Shown: positions 1-9,238 of the stretch, in pieces
How the letters are laid out: each line of letters starts with the position of its first letter
Numbering within the stretch: the stretch's first letter is position 1
From: an uncultured cyanobacterium
GTDB lineage: Bacteria > Cyanobacteriota > Cyanobacteriia > Cyanobacteriales > Nostocaceae
Direction of reading: 5' to 3'
Length of the DNA stretch: 61,121 nucleotides
Assembly: GCA_903848645.1 (NCBI GenBank)
Contig: CAINGU010000012.1
Span: 1-61,121, forward strand
Notes under the pieces: model-generated
What the model saw: the letters and a program-made list of their open reading frames with translations, nothing else
What the model was told of the DNA's origin: nothing
Databases searched by the model: none
Made by a program: the position numbers and the translations under genes

Positions 1-140
<140 letters not shown>

Positions 141-595
141 GTTTCTTTCGAGTTTGTCGGCTCCGAAATTAGTTAAAATCTCGAATCCTCTTTCAATTAT
201 CTTGACGACGAGGATTGGTTTAATCTATTCTTTCAAAGTATTATTTTTTCTCGGTTCAGTTGCCGGGAGTTGTTTCTCTCTTCGGCACTTAATCAATATA
301 GCAATCCTTCCTTTTCCTGTCAAGGGGTTTGGGAAATATTTTTTTGAGGTGGTGATTTGTTGGCGGCATAAAGATGAGAAAGGTTGAATATACAAGGCTT
401 TTTCTGGCTCAATACTGTATAAAGTCAATCTACTCAAAACTGCTCCTGGTATTGGTCAAGTTATTTCTAAAGTAGGTGAACAGAAAAAATTAAAGGTGTG
501 TAACGGTATGCAAAATTGTCTCAATGCAACATTCTGATTGAGTTTCAGCCATTTTATAAAACGCAATATTTCACTTTTATTATATACACCTACTT
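141..595 (-). other. 16S rRNA leader and upstream region
   Basis: This stretch lies upstream of the minus-strand 16S gene and should hold the rrn promoter and leader. Open frames across it have no family features and I treat them as chance. TTGAC-like hexamers occur near 422-459 on the minus strand, but none pairs with a well-spaced -10, so I do not call a promoter. Confidence 0.5.
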
Positions 596-884
596 ACCAC
601 TCTCGTTTCTGACTTACCAGAGTTAGGTCAATTAACTGCCAAGCAAATCTCTCGCTTAGTTGGTGTTGCACCAATTAATCATGATAGTGGTCAGCACAAA
701 GGCAAGCGCATGATTAATGGTGGTCGCGCCCATGTTCGTGCCATTCTTTTATATGGGTGTTGTTATTGCCATGCGTCATAATCCTAATCCTGTTATTAAA
801 ACATTTTATGAGCGCCTGCTTGAACGTGGTAAACCCAAAAAATTGGCATATCTGTTATTTATCAATTATACTAAAAACGGTTAA
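596..884 (+). pseudogene. IS110-family transposase, C-terminal fragment, frameshifted
   Basis: Translation gives the typical C-terminal part of IS110/IS116/IS902 transposases: LPELGQLTAKQISRLVGVAP, then NHDSG, KGKRMINGGRAHVRAIL and, after a frame change near 750-760, MRHNPNPVIKTFYERLLERG followed by KPKK. The two parts lie in different frames, so the gene is broken. The N-terminal RuvC-like catalytic region is absent upstream. It is a relic, not an active element. No terminal repeats or second element end could be seen. It sits between the rRNA leader and leuS, next to another gene fragment. Confidence 0.85.
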
Positions 885-950
885 AAATTGGACTTTTATT
901 TGGCGGCAAAAACAAGTATGATAAACAATGATAAAACCAATTGCTTGCAT

Positions 951-1175
951 TTAATATCCCATATTTAATTCTTGAGCTTGATTTGCTAATTTTGCTAAAG
1001 TTTCCCTACGTTTAGCATCAATTATATTTTTATACTCTATCAAATCTTGGTAGAATATTTGGCGACGATTTCCCACTTTATGACAAGGGATTTCACCAGA
1101 GTCTAATAATTGAATCACAGAAGGATGGGAAACATTGAGAATTTTAGCCGCTTCTTGTGTGGTTACTAATATTAC
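951..1175 (-). pseudogene. Excisionase-type HTH protein fragment (antitoxin-like), 5' truncated
   Basis: On the minus strand a frame of about 74 codons reads LVTTQEAAKILNVSHPSVIQ, then LLDSGEIPCHKVGNRRQIF and a helical tail, ending at a TAA at 951-953. The pattern TxxEAAxxLNVSxPxxxxLL plus a short K-V-G-R recognition segment is characteristic of excisionase-family (MerR-like) HTH proteins that act as antitoxins of PIN-domain toxins. An in-frame stop lies just before the segment and no ATG, GTG or TTG precedes it, so the 5' end is missing. No partner toxin is visible downstream. Family call is good; functionality is doubtful. Confidence 0.7.
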
Positions 1176-1325
1176 TTATCTTCTTCTTTTCTTCCTTCGT
1201 GTTCTTCGTTCCTTCGTGGTTCATTCACTCTTATTCCATCAATAAAAGTGGGTTATAAACTCGCTAACCCACTCTACATCTTACTTTGCGCCTTTGCTCC
1301 TTAGCGTCTTTGCGCGAAACAAAAA

Positions 1326-4169
1326 CTAACCTAAAACGAAATTCACCAACTTACCAGGAACAACAATCACTTTCTTAACTTCCTTCCCTTCAAGATAACG
1401 TTGTCCAACTTCCGACTCACGAGCATATTTTTCCAACTCAGCCTTATCAGATTGGGAAGGAACTTGAATAGCGCCGCGAGTTTTACCCATAATTTGAATT
1501 ACCAAAGTAATTTCATCAGCTATCAAAGCCGCAGGATCAAAACTTGGCCAAGTTTGGGTATGCACAGAATTTTTATTCCCCAACAACTGCCATAATTCAT
1601 CACCAATATGCGGTGCAAAAGGCGCTAACATAATTACCAAAGTTAGAATCCCTTCCGCATAAATTGGCGAATTATGGCAATTAGCATCAGTCAAGGCATT
1701 ACTTAACTTCATTAATTCCGAAATTGCCGTATTGAATTGATATTCATCTACCACATCTTCCGTAATTGCTTGAATCGCAATATGAATGGCGCGACGCAAA
1801 TCTTTTTCCGCTTTATTTAACTTATCAACTTCCGCTTTTTGCTGACAAACTCCCGCAGCAGCATAATCTGTCACCAACCGCCAAACGCGATTTAAAAAAC
1901 GGAATTGTCCCTCAACATCAGCTTCATCCCATTCTAAATCTTTTTCCGGAGGTGCTTTAAATAAAATGAACATTCGCGCCGTATCAATGCCATATTTATT
2001 AATCACATCTTCCGGTGCTACACCATTTCCTTTTGATTTAGACATGGTAGCATAGAGACGTTGTAAAGGTTCTCCAGTTTGCGGATCTACAGGATTATTA
2101 GCATCAACTAAATTAGAAGGAATCCATTTATCCTTACCACCTTTATTCGGGTTCATGTAAGTTAAACCCTGAACCATTCCCTGAGTTAACAACTTTTGAA
2201 ATGGTTCATCAAAGTTAAATAACCCTCTATCTCTCAATACCTTAGTGAAGAAACGCGAATACAATAAATGTAAAATTGCGTGTTCAATTCCCCCTACATA
2301 TTGATCTACAGGCATCCAATCATTTACTTTACCAGAATCAAAAATCTTTTCTTCATTCTTCGCGTCAGGATAACGCAAGAAATACCAAGAAGAATCAATA
2401 AAAGTATCCATTGTATCGGTTTCCCGTTTCGCAGGAGTACCGCAAGTTGGACAGGTCACATTTACCCAACTTTCCAATTGTGCTAAAGGTGAACCACCAC
2501 GGCCACTTAATTCAATATCTTCCGGTAATTGTACAGGTAAATCTTTGTCAGGGACAGGCACAATTCCACATTCAGGACAGTGAATAACAGGGATAGGTGC
2601 GCCCCAATAACGTTGTCGAGAAATCAACCAATCTCTGAGGCGATATTGTATTCTTAATTTACCAAAGTTTTGTTTTTCGGCAAATTCGATAATGGCTTTT
2701 TTCGCATCTACAGAATTCATGCCATTAAAGTCACCGGAATTAACTAAAATTCCTGCTTCTGTATATGCTGCATCTAAAATGAAAGTGCTTTTTTGTTTCT
2801 GTTGAAATTCTTTTTCCAATTCACGTCTAGCTTGAAAGTAGTTAGTTTGTGAATCTGAATTACCAGTTTTCCGCCAAACTTCATAAGCACGTATTTGGAT
2901 ATCTTCTTCATTAAATCCAATTTCAAGTTCACGTTTAGCTTGAAAGTAGTTAGTTTGTGAATCTGAATTACCAGTTTTTTGCCAAATTTCATAAGCACGT
3001 ATTTGGACATCTTTTTCACTAAAAGATGATTTTAAAATAGATGTTGTGTTGATTTTTTCTTCTGACACAATTACTACTTTAATAGCTAAATTTTGTTCCT
3101 TTGCAAATTTGAAATCTCGGACATCATGGGCAGGTACACCCATTACCGCACCTGTACCATATTCATAGAGAACATAATCTGCAATCCATACGGGTACTTT
3201 TTCCCCGGTGAAGGGGTTAATAACTTGACCACCTGTGGGAATACCGCGTTTGGGTTTATCTTCCGCAGTTCGTTCTAACTCGCTTTGGTTGCTGACTTCC
3301 TTAATAAAGGCTTCCACGGCTGCTTTTTGGTCTGACGTGGTGACAACCTGAGTTAAAGGGTGTTCTGGGGCTAATACGACGTAACTCACACCATAAATTG
3401 TATCGGGACGAGTGGTATAAACGCCGATTTTTTCCTCTGCACCAACAATAGGAAATTCTAAATATGCACCTGTGGATTTTCCAATCCAGTTAGCCTGCAT
3501 TAATTTTACCCGTTCTGGCCAACCTGTGAGTTTATCTAAGTCGTTTAATAATTCTTCGGCGTAGTCGGTAATCTTAAAAAACCATTGACGCAGTAATTTA
3601 CGTTCTACGATTGCTCCACTGCGCCAAGAATGTCCTTCATTGTCAACTTGTTCGTTTGCTAATACAGTTTGGTCAATGGGGTCCCAATTCACTGCGGCTT
3701 CTCTTTGATAAGCTAAACCTGCTTGTAAAAATTGCAGAAAAATCCATTGTGTCCATTTGTAATAATCAGGGGAACAGGTAGCAAGTTCAGTTTCCCAATC
3801 TAAGGATAAACCCAGACGTTGTAATTGTTGCCGCATTTGGGCAATATTTTGATATGTCCATTTGGCAGGGGGTACACCTCTATCAATGGCGGCGTTTTCT
3901 GCGGGTAGTCCGAAAGCATCCCAACCCATTGGATGTAATACTCGATACCCTTGCATTCGTTTGAGGCGAGCGATTACATCAGTAATTGTATAGTTACGTA
4001 CATGACCCATGTGTAAGCTGCCGGATGGGTAAGGGAACATGGAAAGCGCGTAGAATTTTGGCTTGTTTTGATCTTGAGGTGTTTTGTCTAAGCCAAGTTC
4101 TAACCATGTTTTTTGCCATTTTTCCTCAATTGCGGCTGGTTGGTATGACGGTTTTTGGGGGGACTCCAC
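1326..4169 (-). CDS. leuS: Leucyl-tRNA synthetase with duplicated insert
   Basis: Class Ia aminoacyl-tRNA synthetase that charges tRNA-Leu, cytoplasmic and essential. The HIGH-type motif is seen in [15 protein letters not shown] near residue 47, and the KMSKS loop as MSKSKGNGV near residue 710. The CP1 editing domain is marked by [16 protein letters not shown] near residue 340. At 947 aa it is longer than the usual 850-870 aa. The excess is explained by about 90 residues inserted after the editing-domain strand LAIKVVI and before [12 protein letters not shown]. That insert holds two tandem copies of a 36-residue unit (see separate entry). Start chosen at the ATG giving [19 protein letters not shown]. 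The gene stands alone, with repeat DNA on both sides. Function is secure; the effect of the insert is unknown. Confidence 0.97.
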   Translation of the reverse strand: MESPQKPSYQPAAIEEKWQKTWLELGLDKTPQDQNKPKFYALSMFPYPSGSLHMGHVRNYTITDVIARLKRMQGYRVLHPMGWDAFGLPAENAAIDRGVPPAKWTYQNIAQMRQQLQRLGLSLDWETELATCSPDYYKWTQWIFLQFLQAGLAYQREAAVNWDPIDQTVLANEQVDNEGHSWRSGAIVERKLLRQWFFKITDYAEELLNDLDKLTGWPERVKLMQANWIGKSTGAYLEFPIVGAEEKIGVYTTRPDTIYGVSYVVLAPEHPLTQVVTTSDQKAAVEAFIKEVSNQSELERTAEDKPKRGIPTGGQVINPFTGEKVPVWIADYVLYEYGTGAVMGVPAHDVRDFKFAKEQNLAIKVVIVSEEKINTTSILKSSFSEKDVQIRAYEIWQKTGNSDSQTNYFQAKRELEIGFNEEDIQIRAYEVWRKTGNSDSQTNYFQARRELEKEFQQKQKSTFILDAAYTEAGILVNSGDFNGMNSVDAKKAIIEFAEKQNFGKLRIQYRLRDWLISRQRYWGAPIPVIHCPECGIVPVPDKDLPVQLPEDIELSGRGGSPLAQLESWVNVTCPTCGTPAKRETDTMDTFIDSSWYFLRYPDAKNEEKIFDSGKVNDWMPVDQYVGGIEHAILHLLYSRFFTKVLRDRGLFNFDEPFQKLLTQGMVQGLTYMNPNKGGKDKWIPSNLVDANNPVDPQTGEPLQRLYATMSKSKGNGVAPEDVINKYGIDTARMFILFKAPPEKDLEWDEADVEGQFRFLNRVWRLVTDYAAAGVCQQKAEVDKLNKAEKDLRRAIHIAIQAITEDVVDEYQFNTAISELMKLSNALTDANCHNSPIYAEGILTLVIMLAPFAPHIGDELWQLLGNKNSVHTQTWPSFDPAALIADEITLVIQIMGKTRGAIQVPSQSDKAELEKYARESEVGQRYLEGKEVKKVIVVPGKLVNFVLG
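2814..3021 (-). repeat. Two tandem 108-bp in-frame repeats inside leuS
   Basis: Two adjacent 108-bp copies (period measured between matching positions 2821 and 2929) are roughly 90% identical and in frame. They encode [20 protein letters not shown] and [20 protein letters not shown], each followed by QA(K/R)RELE. The core resembles the DUF2934-type motif (RAYELWxxxG...HWLQAExEL) known from small bacterial proteins. The near identity in DNA points to a recent duplication of one inserted module. Confidence 0.85.
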
Positions 4170-4303
4170 AACTAAAACTCCTAATGCTTTTACCTAATTT
4201 CGCTATTGTGGCATAATCTAGATATTATTTTTTTCTCACGCAGAGGCGCAGAGAGACAGAGAGGCATTAAGAGTGTGGTACAAATACATGGAAACTGCTG
4301 TAA

Positions 4304-4624
4304 TTATGAAACTTTCAACTTTGCTAGAATTTCCAAACGTTTGAGATAACTTTGCATATTTTCAGAGTTTTCTGTTGGTACACAACCATCATTGTAGAGA
4401 TAAATTTGATCTGTGTCAGGATCACCTTTCCAAGAAAGCTTTGCTGCTGTTGCTGGACTTAAACCCTTCAAATTAACACACACAGGATAGTCTTCATAAT
4501 TGATAAATTCTGTTATTGTCAACCCAACTGGTTTATACCTTCTATTTAGAATCGTATAGCGTCCATCAGGTTGTTTTTGAAGGCAATATGGAAGGAATAC
4601 TGCGCTGAAATCTCCAAGTGACAT
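4304..4624 (-). CDS. Hypothetical protein, 106 aa
   Basis: A soluble-looking protein with no signal peptide or membrane segment. It begins MSLGDFSAVFLPYCLQKQPD and contains YTILNRRYKPVGLT, which gives it a compact alpha/beta look, then an acidic stretch SWKGDPDTDQIYLYNDGCVP and a helical C-terminus. I do not recognise the family. It is transcribed divergently from the DNA adenine methylase 73 bp away, so it might share a promoter region with it or belong to the same imported module. A start with several preserved upstream bases and codon use like its neighbours suggest a real gene. Confidence 0.6.
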   Translation of the reverse strand: MSLGDFSAVFLPYCLQKQPDGRYTILNRRYKPVGLTITEFINYEDYPVCVNLKGLSPATAAKLSWKGDPDTDQIYLYNDGCVPTENSENMQSYLKRLEILAKLKVS

Positions 4625-4696
4625 AGGCTTCTAACTCCATTTATATTGAATAATATTGACTCTTCAGTACCTCACCTAAAATTATTATTACTCATC

Positions 4697-5518
4697 ATGA
4701 CTAAATTAATCAAAAGTCCTCTCAGGTATCCTGGTGGAAAATCCAGACTTGTTAAGTATATATTACCCCAAATTCCTCTGGATGTAAGTGAATTTAGAGA
4801 ACCTTTTATTGGTGGTGGTTCTGTTTTTTTAGCAGTTAAAAGTCTCTTTGATAAACGTATCCATAAATATTGGATTAATGATCTTTATTTTGATTTATAC
4901 TCATTCTGGAAATATGCTAAAGATGATATTACTAATTTAGTCTTAAAAATCGAACAATTTAAAGAAAATTCCCAGGATGGTAGAGAATTATATAATTATC
5001 TCAAAAAGCTCGATAATTTTGATAATGATTTTGATATAGCTGTGCGATTTTTTATTATGAATCGCATCACTTTTTCAGGTGTTATGGATTCAGGTGGATA
5101 TTCTCAACAAGCTTTTGAAAAAAGATTTACACCATCTTCTATTACCAGATTACAAAATATCAGTCAGTGTTTATCAGATGTAAAAATTACCTGTGGTGAT
5201 TATGAAAGACTTTTAATGACTGAAGGAAATAATGTATTTATATTTCTTGATCCTCCTTATTATCAACCCACAAAATCTAAACTCTATGGTGTTAAAGGTA
5301 ATTTACATACCAGTTTTGATCATCAAAGATTTGCTGAATGTTTAAAAAAATGTCCTCACCAATGGTTACTCACTTATGATGATTGTCCAGAAATTAGAGA
5401 TTTATTTGATTTTGCCCAAATCACAGAATTTGAGTTACAGTATGGCATGAACAATTATAAACAAGAAAAAGCCAAAAAAGGTAAAGAGTTATTTATTAAT
5501 AATTACTCAATATTGTGA
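4697..5518 (+). CDS. D12-class DNA adenine N6-methyltransferase
   Basis: Transfers a methyl group from S-adenosylmethionine to adenine in a short DNA target, either as part of a restriction-modification system or as an orphan regulator. The SAM-binding motif is seen as LRYPGGKSRLV at the N-terminus and FREPFIGGGSVFL near residue 35. The catalytic DPPY is in FIFLDPPYYQP near residue 190. The frame is open to a TTG at 4646, but the ATG at 4697 gives MTKLIKSPLRYPGGKS, the usual family N-terminus, so I place the start there (273 aa). No restriction endonuclease is visible beside it, so it may be an orphan. GATC is the usual target of this subclass, but specificity cannot be read from the sequence. 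Confidence 0.9.
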   Translation: MTKLIKSPLRYPGGKSRLVKYILPQIPLDVSEFREPFIGGGSVFLAVKSLFDKRIHKYWINDLYFDLYSFWKYAKDDITNLVLKIEQFKENSQDGRELYNYLKKLDNFDNDFDIAVRFFIMNRITFSGVMDSGGYSQQAFEKRFTPSSITRLQNISQCLSDVKITCGDYERLLMTEGNNVFIFLDPPYYQPTKSKLYGVKGNLHTSFDHQRFAECLKKCPHQWLLTYDDCPEIRDLFDFAQITEFELQYGMNNYKQEKAKKGKELFINNYSIL

Positions 5519-5531
5519 TTGAGGAATAATC

Positions 5532-5963
5532 ATGTTCAAGGTTTTTGTTTACGGTACTCTTAAACCAGGTGAAGCTAATTATCAAAAATACTTTGCTGGT
5601 AAAGTAATAGAAGCACAAAAAGCGAACTGACAAGTCAGCGCTTACGCTATCGCAAATGGTAAACTTTATGCTTTACCAATGGGCTATCCAGCCATGACTC
5701 CAGGGGATGGTAAAGTTAACGGTTATTTACTGTCTTTTGCTGACTCCACGCTTTTAAAAGCATTAGATGATTTAGAAGATTACCAACCAAATAAACCAAC
5801 ATCAAAAAACCTCTATAATCGCCATTACATAGAGGTTTATGAGCTAACTGGCTCATCTTTAGGTTGGGCTTGGGTGTATTTGATGACATCAGAAAAAATT
5901 TACCAGCTAGGCGGCATACTGCTTGATGGCTGGTGGAGTGGTTGCAGTTTACCGGCTAATTAG
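5532..5963 (+). pseudogene. Gamma-glutamylcyclotransferase-like protein with in-frame stop
   Basis: From the ATG at 5532 the frame reads MFKVFVYGTLKPGEANYQKY, the signature N-terminus of the GGCT/AIG2-like fold, then hits a TGA at 5628-5630 (codon 33). The same frame continues without further stops as YAIANGKLYALPMGYPAM through LDDLEDYQPNK, which holds the expected glutamate, to a TAG at 5961. A single base change therefore separates it from an intact gene of about 143 aa. The downstream part could restart at the ATG at 5679, but that product would lack the substrate-binding YGTL loop. The gene starts 13 bp after the methylase stop. Its end overlaps the convergent anti-sigma gene by 4 bp. Confidence 0.85.
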
Positions 5964-6442
5964 TTGAGATTATCAACTGGATTTTCGGTAGGAGCTATTG
6001 CTGTTTTCGGAATTTCAATGACTGGGTTATTTAAAGCCACCATTAAAGGTGACTCTGCGACTATTGGCTGTGTAGCCTGTGGTGTTAATTCTGTAGCTGG
6101 TTGCGTTTGCGCCATTTCTAGCATTCTGGATGAGTTACCAGGGAATAAACCAGAAATTGCCCCCAGAATGCAAGCTGCTACAGCCGCACCTCCAAACATC
6201 CAACTTAACTGGTAACGGCGGTTAACACGCGCCAATACTTGCTCAACAGTGGTTACTGATGACTGATTACCTGCGGGAACAGGTATATTATGTAAACCTT
6301 TTCTCAGATTTAATAATCTCTTATACAAACATTTAATAGAGGCATCTGTTGATAGCCATTCTTCGACTTGCCTGCGCTCAGTAGCTGTGACTTCTCCATC
6401 TAGATAAGCACTTAATAACTCGAAACAATCACGCTTCTCCAT
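5960..6442 (-). CDS. Anti-sigma factor (membrane-anchored), partner of the ECF sigma factor
   Basis: The N-terminal domain CFELLSAYLDGEVTATERRQ resembles the anti-sigma domain of RseA/ZAS-type regulators. The HxxxCxxC zinc motif is absent. A hydrophobic segment near residues 83-100 (WMFGGAAVAACILGAISGLF) predicts one membrane span, followed by a proline- and threonine-rich periplasmic tail. It lies 116 bp downstream of an ECF sigma gene on the same strand, the usual arrangement for a sigma factor and the protein that holds it inactive. The frame is open to a TTG at 6478, but the ATG at 6442 (MEKRDCFELLSAYLDGE) is the more natural start. Function is inferred from domain form and context. Confidence 0.8.
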   Translation of the reverse strand: MEKRDCFELLSAYLDGEVTATERRQVEEWLSTDASIKCLYKRLLNLRKGLHNIPVPAGNQSSVTTVEQVLARVNRRYQLSWMFGGAAVAACILGAISGLFPGNSSRMLEMAQTQPATELTPQATQPIVAESPLMVALNNPVIEIPKTAIAPTENPVDNLN

Positions 6443-6558
6443 ATTCTTAGTACCTGTTGATTCATTTTTGCTTCTCAATGGCAGAAAATATATATTTTCG
6501 TTGACAGTCCTTAATATTTCTTAAAATCTGCCATAGAATTGAGGAAAGATGATGTAGA

Positions 6559-7215
6559 TTATGTATCTAGATAGCTTTGCAACTGAGTTTGTAATCTCGA
6601 TCTGGCTCTAGCTATTCTAGACTTCACAGTTCCCAGGGAAACTCCGGTGATTTCGGCAATTTCTTCATAAGCCATACCTTCAATTTCCCGAAGGACAATA
6701 GTAGTCCGAAAAACCTCTGGTAAATCCGCAATCGCTTCTCGTAACTGCTCATAAAATTCTCTCGTCGTCAGTTCCTCCTCTGGACTTGGCGTATCACCGG
6801 CAATTTCCCAATCCATTTCACCGTCATCTAACGTTCGCGGAGCATCCAGTGATAGGGGACTGGCTACCCGTTTGCGTTTACGTAATTCATCATAAAACAA
6901 ATTAGTGGCAATACGACTTAACCAACCCCGGAACTTAGCAGGTTCTTGTAATCGGTTAATATTTCTATACACACGAATCCACACTTCCTGAGCTAAATCG
7001 GCTCTGTCAGACCAATCAGGAGCTAAATGATATAAAACTCGATCAACTTGAGTTTGATAGCGACGCAACAGTTCTGCAAACGCAGCCCGGTCTGGACGCA
7101 ATCCAACTTGACAGCGCAAAATAAGATCGTGGTTTGAGATTTTGTCAACTTGCACCGATGCTGCTGGGTAGGTGGCATCAACTGTTGACCAAGATACACT
7201 AATGGATTGACTCAT
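6559..7215 (-). CDS. sigG: ECF-type RNA polymerase sigma factor (SigG-like)
   Basis: Group 4 sigma factor that directs RNA polymerase to stress-response promoters. Region 2 is seen in LLRRYQTQVDRVLYHLAPD through DLAQEVWIRVYRNINRLQ and FRGWLSRIATNLFYDELRKR. Region 4 follows as LPEVFRTTIVLREIEGMAYE, EIAEITGVSLGTVKSRIARA. At 218 aa with an extended N-terminus it matches the cyanobacterial SigG type. It is the first gene of a two-gene minus-strand unit with the anti-sigma factor, which suggests control by release from the membrane anchor. The family is secure; the SigG label rests on overall form and the linked anti-sigma gene. Confidence 0.9.
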   Translation of the reverse strand: MSQSISVSWSTVDATYPAASVQVDKISNHDLILRCQVGLRPDRAAFAELLRRYQTQVDRVLYHLAPDWSDRADLAQEVWIRVYRNINRLQEPAKFRGWLSRIATNLFYDELRKRKRVASPLSLDAPRTLDDGEMDWEIAGDTPSPEEELTTREFYEQLREAIADLPEVFRTTIVLREIEGMAYEEIAEITGVSLGTVKSRIARARSRLQTQLQSYLDT

Positions 7216-7569
7216 AGATCGGACTAGCTTTAAATCACTCCCCTCTATTAGACTAGATCATTGATCAAAAGTTCCTCAGTAAGGTGACGGATTTCTAATC
7301 GGAACACGGAAATATAGATAGAAAGGAGTTTTCAGAGTTTTAGTAACTTTAGTACAGGTATGGGAAAGTAAGGCAAAAAGAAGACACGGATCAAGTTTTG
7401 GCTAAGTTAGGAATAGTGATCAGATTAACAAGTGTCCACTAATACTTGACTGGTAATGGGTAATGGATAATTAGTAATGGGTAATGGATAATTAGTAAAA
7501 TTCTCATTATTTACCAGTTTCCATTCTTCAATATATATATATGTCAGGGATAACTCATAGGCGATAGCA
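7216..7569. other. Intergenic region between sigG and L,D-transpeptidase
   Basis: This is the divergent upstream region for both flanking genes, so it should carry both promoters. It contains a 21-bp direct repeat (GGGTAATGGATAATTAGTAAT at 7458 and again at 7479) of the short tandem type common in Nostocales. I see no RNA gene or clear operator. Confidence 0.5.
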
Positions 7570-8265
7570 ATGGCAAGAAATGAATCTGTAGCGAGTATGG
7601 TCATGTTTCTCTGTTTTGGTACAGCAATTTTATCTCTGGCTGTCCACTTGCATACTATGAAAACAACAGAGCAATTAAATCAGTCTGCATCCACAGAGGT
7701 TTATCCGCAAGATTCACCAGTGGAAATTGGGAATAGTGCAATTGCTGCTTCTGTACCTACTTCCCCCCCCAAATCTGCTGTCATGAACTTCGATTCTCCC
7801 CGAAAAACACAGAAGTCAGGTCTGGCTAGTATTACAGATACAGTTAATAATACAAAACTGCCAGTAGGAGCATCAGAGACAACGCAAGTGGTGGTGAATT
7901 TAAGCGATCGCCGTGTCTATGTTTCTCGATATGATGAAGTAATAGCTAGTTACCCAATCGCTATCGGTAAAAAGGGTTGGGAAACACCAATCGGTAATTT
8001 TAAAATCATGCACAAAGAACTCCATCCCATCTGGCGACATCCTATTACAGGTGCTGTCTTTGAGGGCGGTACTAATAGTCCTTTGGGGGATAGATGGATT
8101 GGTTTTTGGTCAGATGGCCGGAATGAAATTGGTTTTCATGGTACACCGAATGTTGACTTAGTAGGCGCGGCTGTTTCTCACGGTTGTCTAAGAATGCGTA
8201 ATTCTGATGTCCGAATGTTGTATAGCCAAGTAGGTATAGGTACACCTGTATCAGTTCGTGAATGA
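7570..8265 (+). CDS. L,D-transpeptidase (YkuD domain)
   Basis: Peptidoglycan-modifying enzyme that forms 3-3 cross-links or attaches proteins to stem peptides in the periplasm. The N-terminus has one hydrophobic segment (MVMFLCFGTAILSLAVHLHT) that serves as signal or anchor. A low-complexity linker of about 80 residues follows. The YkuD domain begins near residue 105 (VVVNLSDRRVYVSRYDEVIA) and contains the catalytic motif HGTPN...SHGCLRM with the nucleophilic cysteine. Length (231 aa) is normal for cyanobacterial members. The gene stands alone. Confidence 0.92.
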   Translation: MARNESVASMVMFLCFGTAILSLAVHLHTMKTTEQLNQSASTEVYPQDSPVEIGNSAIAASVPTSPPKSAVMNFDSPRKTQKSGLASITDTVNNTKLPVGASETTQVVVNLSDRRVYVSRYDEVIASYPIAIGKKGWETPIGNFKIMHKELHPIWRHPITGAVFEGGTNSPLGDRWIGFWSDGRNEIGFHGTPNVDLVGAAVSHGCLRMRNSDVRMLYSQVGIGTPVSVRE

Positions 8266-8306
8266 AAATATTAGGGAATTGGGAGTTGGTAATTGGTGAT
8301 TGATTT

Positions 8307-8394
8307 GACTTCAGAAATTAAATATGCGTTATCCACAATCCTTGTAGAGAAGCTCTATGAAACTTCTCTACTAAATTATTTTTTGGAGATGTCT
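8307..8394. repeat. MITE-like element, copy A (related to 26234-26322)
   Basis: The sequence CAGAAATTAAATATGCGT near the left end, the GTAGAGA/TCTCTAC centre and the right arm TTTTGGAGATGTCTATT match a second copy at 26234-26322. The left arm here is degraded by a few bases. It lies just downstream of the L,D-transpeptidase stop, and a chance reading frame crosses it. Confidence 0.75.
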
Positions 8395-8429
8395 ATTGAA
8401 ACAAGATGGAATATTTATCTTCCCAGTCC

Positions 8430-8993
8430 CTATGACAATTCTTGTTGCTCTTGTTGCTCAAAATTATGTGCATGGACCTGGAGTAATGTACTAACTTGAT
8501 CTAATATTTCATTGCCAGTATTCTTATTTAACTTATTTAAGACTTGACGTTCTGGGAAGAACTTAGGTCTATCTAAATACGCGGATATAGCTGCGCTGAC
8601 TTGTTGGGATATTAAAATATCAAGTTCTGTTTTGGCTCTTTCCCGTTGATATTTTGCGCCTTCTTCTGTAGTTGCATACAGAGGTGGCAGGCGATTAAGA
8701 GCGTAAGCAGCTATATCTCCCGTATCTAAAGAGCTTTCGCTAGTAGCTCCAATTGTTGATAAGTTAGCAATTACCTCACTTAGTACCAATTCTTCCATAA
8801 CATTAATAAACTGTTTGCGAGGTACTGCTACGACAACACCAGTCAATAATGCACCCATGAGTTGATCTAAGGCCATGTATTCTTCAATGGACAGTTCTGA
8901 AGCATTATCGCAAATGCGCCCAACCTCTGCTTCCATTGCTGGTGTCAAGTGACCATCCTGAAGAGCTTGTTCTACTATTTTTGCAATACTCAT
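8430..8993 (-). CDS. ComFB-like protein
   Basis: The central region INVMEELVLSEVIANLSTIG and DTGDIAAYALNRLPPLYATT matches the late-competence ComFB family (core NVMEELV...D..A.ALN.LPP.Y....G). Members of this family in cyanobacteria have been reported to bind cyclic dinucleotides, so a signalling role in motility, competence or cell size is possible. The paired cysteines common in the family are not evident here. N- and C-terminal helices extend the protein to 187 aa. The start is well supported by AGGAGG placed 6 bases before the ATG at 8993. It is monocistronic. Confidence 0.75.
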   Translation of the reverse strand: MSIAKIVEQALQDGHLTPAMEAEVGRICDNASELSIEEYMALDQLMGALLTGVVVAVPRKQFINVMEELVLSEVIANLSTIGATSESSLDTGDIAAYALNRLPPLYATTEEGAKYQRERAKTELDILISQQVSAAISAYLDRPKFFPERQVLNKLNKNTGNEILDQVSTLLQVHAHNFEQQEQQELS

Positions 8994-9238
8994 AAAACCT
9001 CCTGGGTAGTGTGGAAAGATAAAAGTATGTGTTTCTGGATAGAAACATAAAATTTCAGATAGCCAAGTTAAATAGGGATGCTATCAATCACCCAAAATAC
9101 AATAGCAGAATCAGTACAGATTATGGCTAAACAAGGGGCTAAAGCCCCCTCTAACTGTGTTATTGAATTAATTAGTCTGCCGGCTTGTACTATTTATATA
9201 CAGGTATTTTGGGTGCAAGCCGCAACAAAGTTAGAAAC

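Noticed and set aside
2774-3019. Minus-strand 81-aa frame inside leuS
   Set aside because: It is an out-of-frame reading of the tandem 108-bp repeat; its own repeated appearance is explained by the DNA duplication.
8293-8499. Plus-strand open frame of 68 codons
   Set aside because: It runs through a MITE copy and into the opposite strand of the ComFB-like gene.
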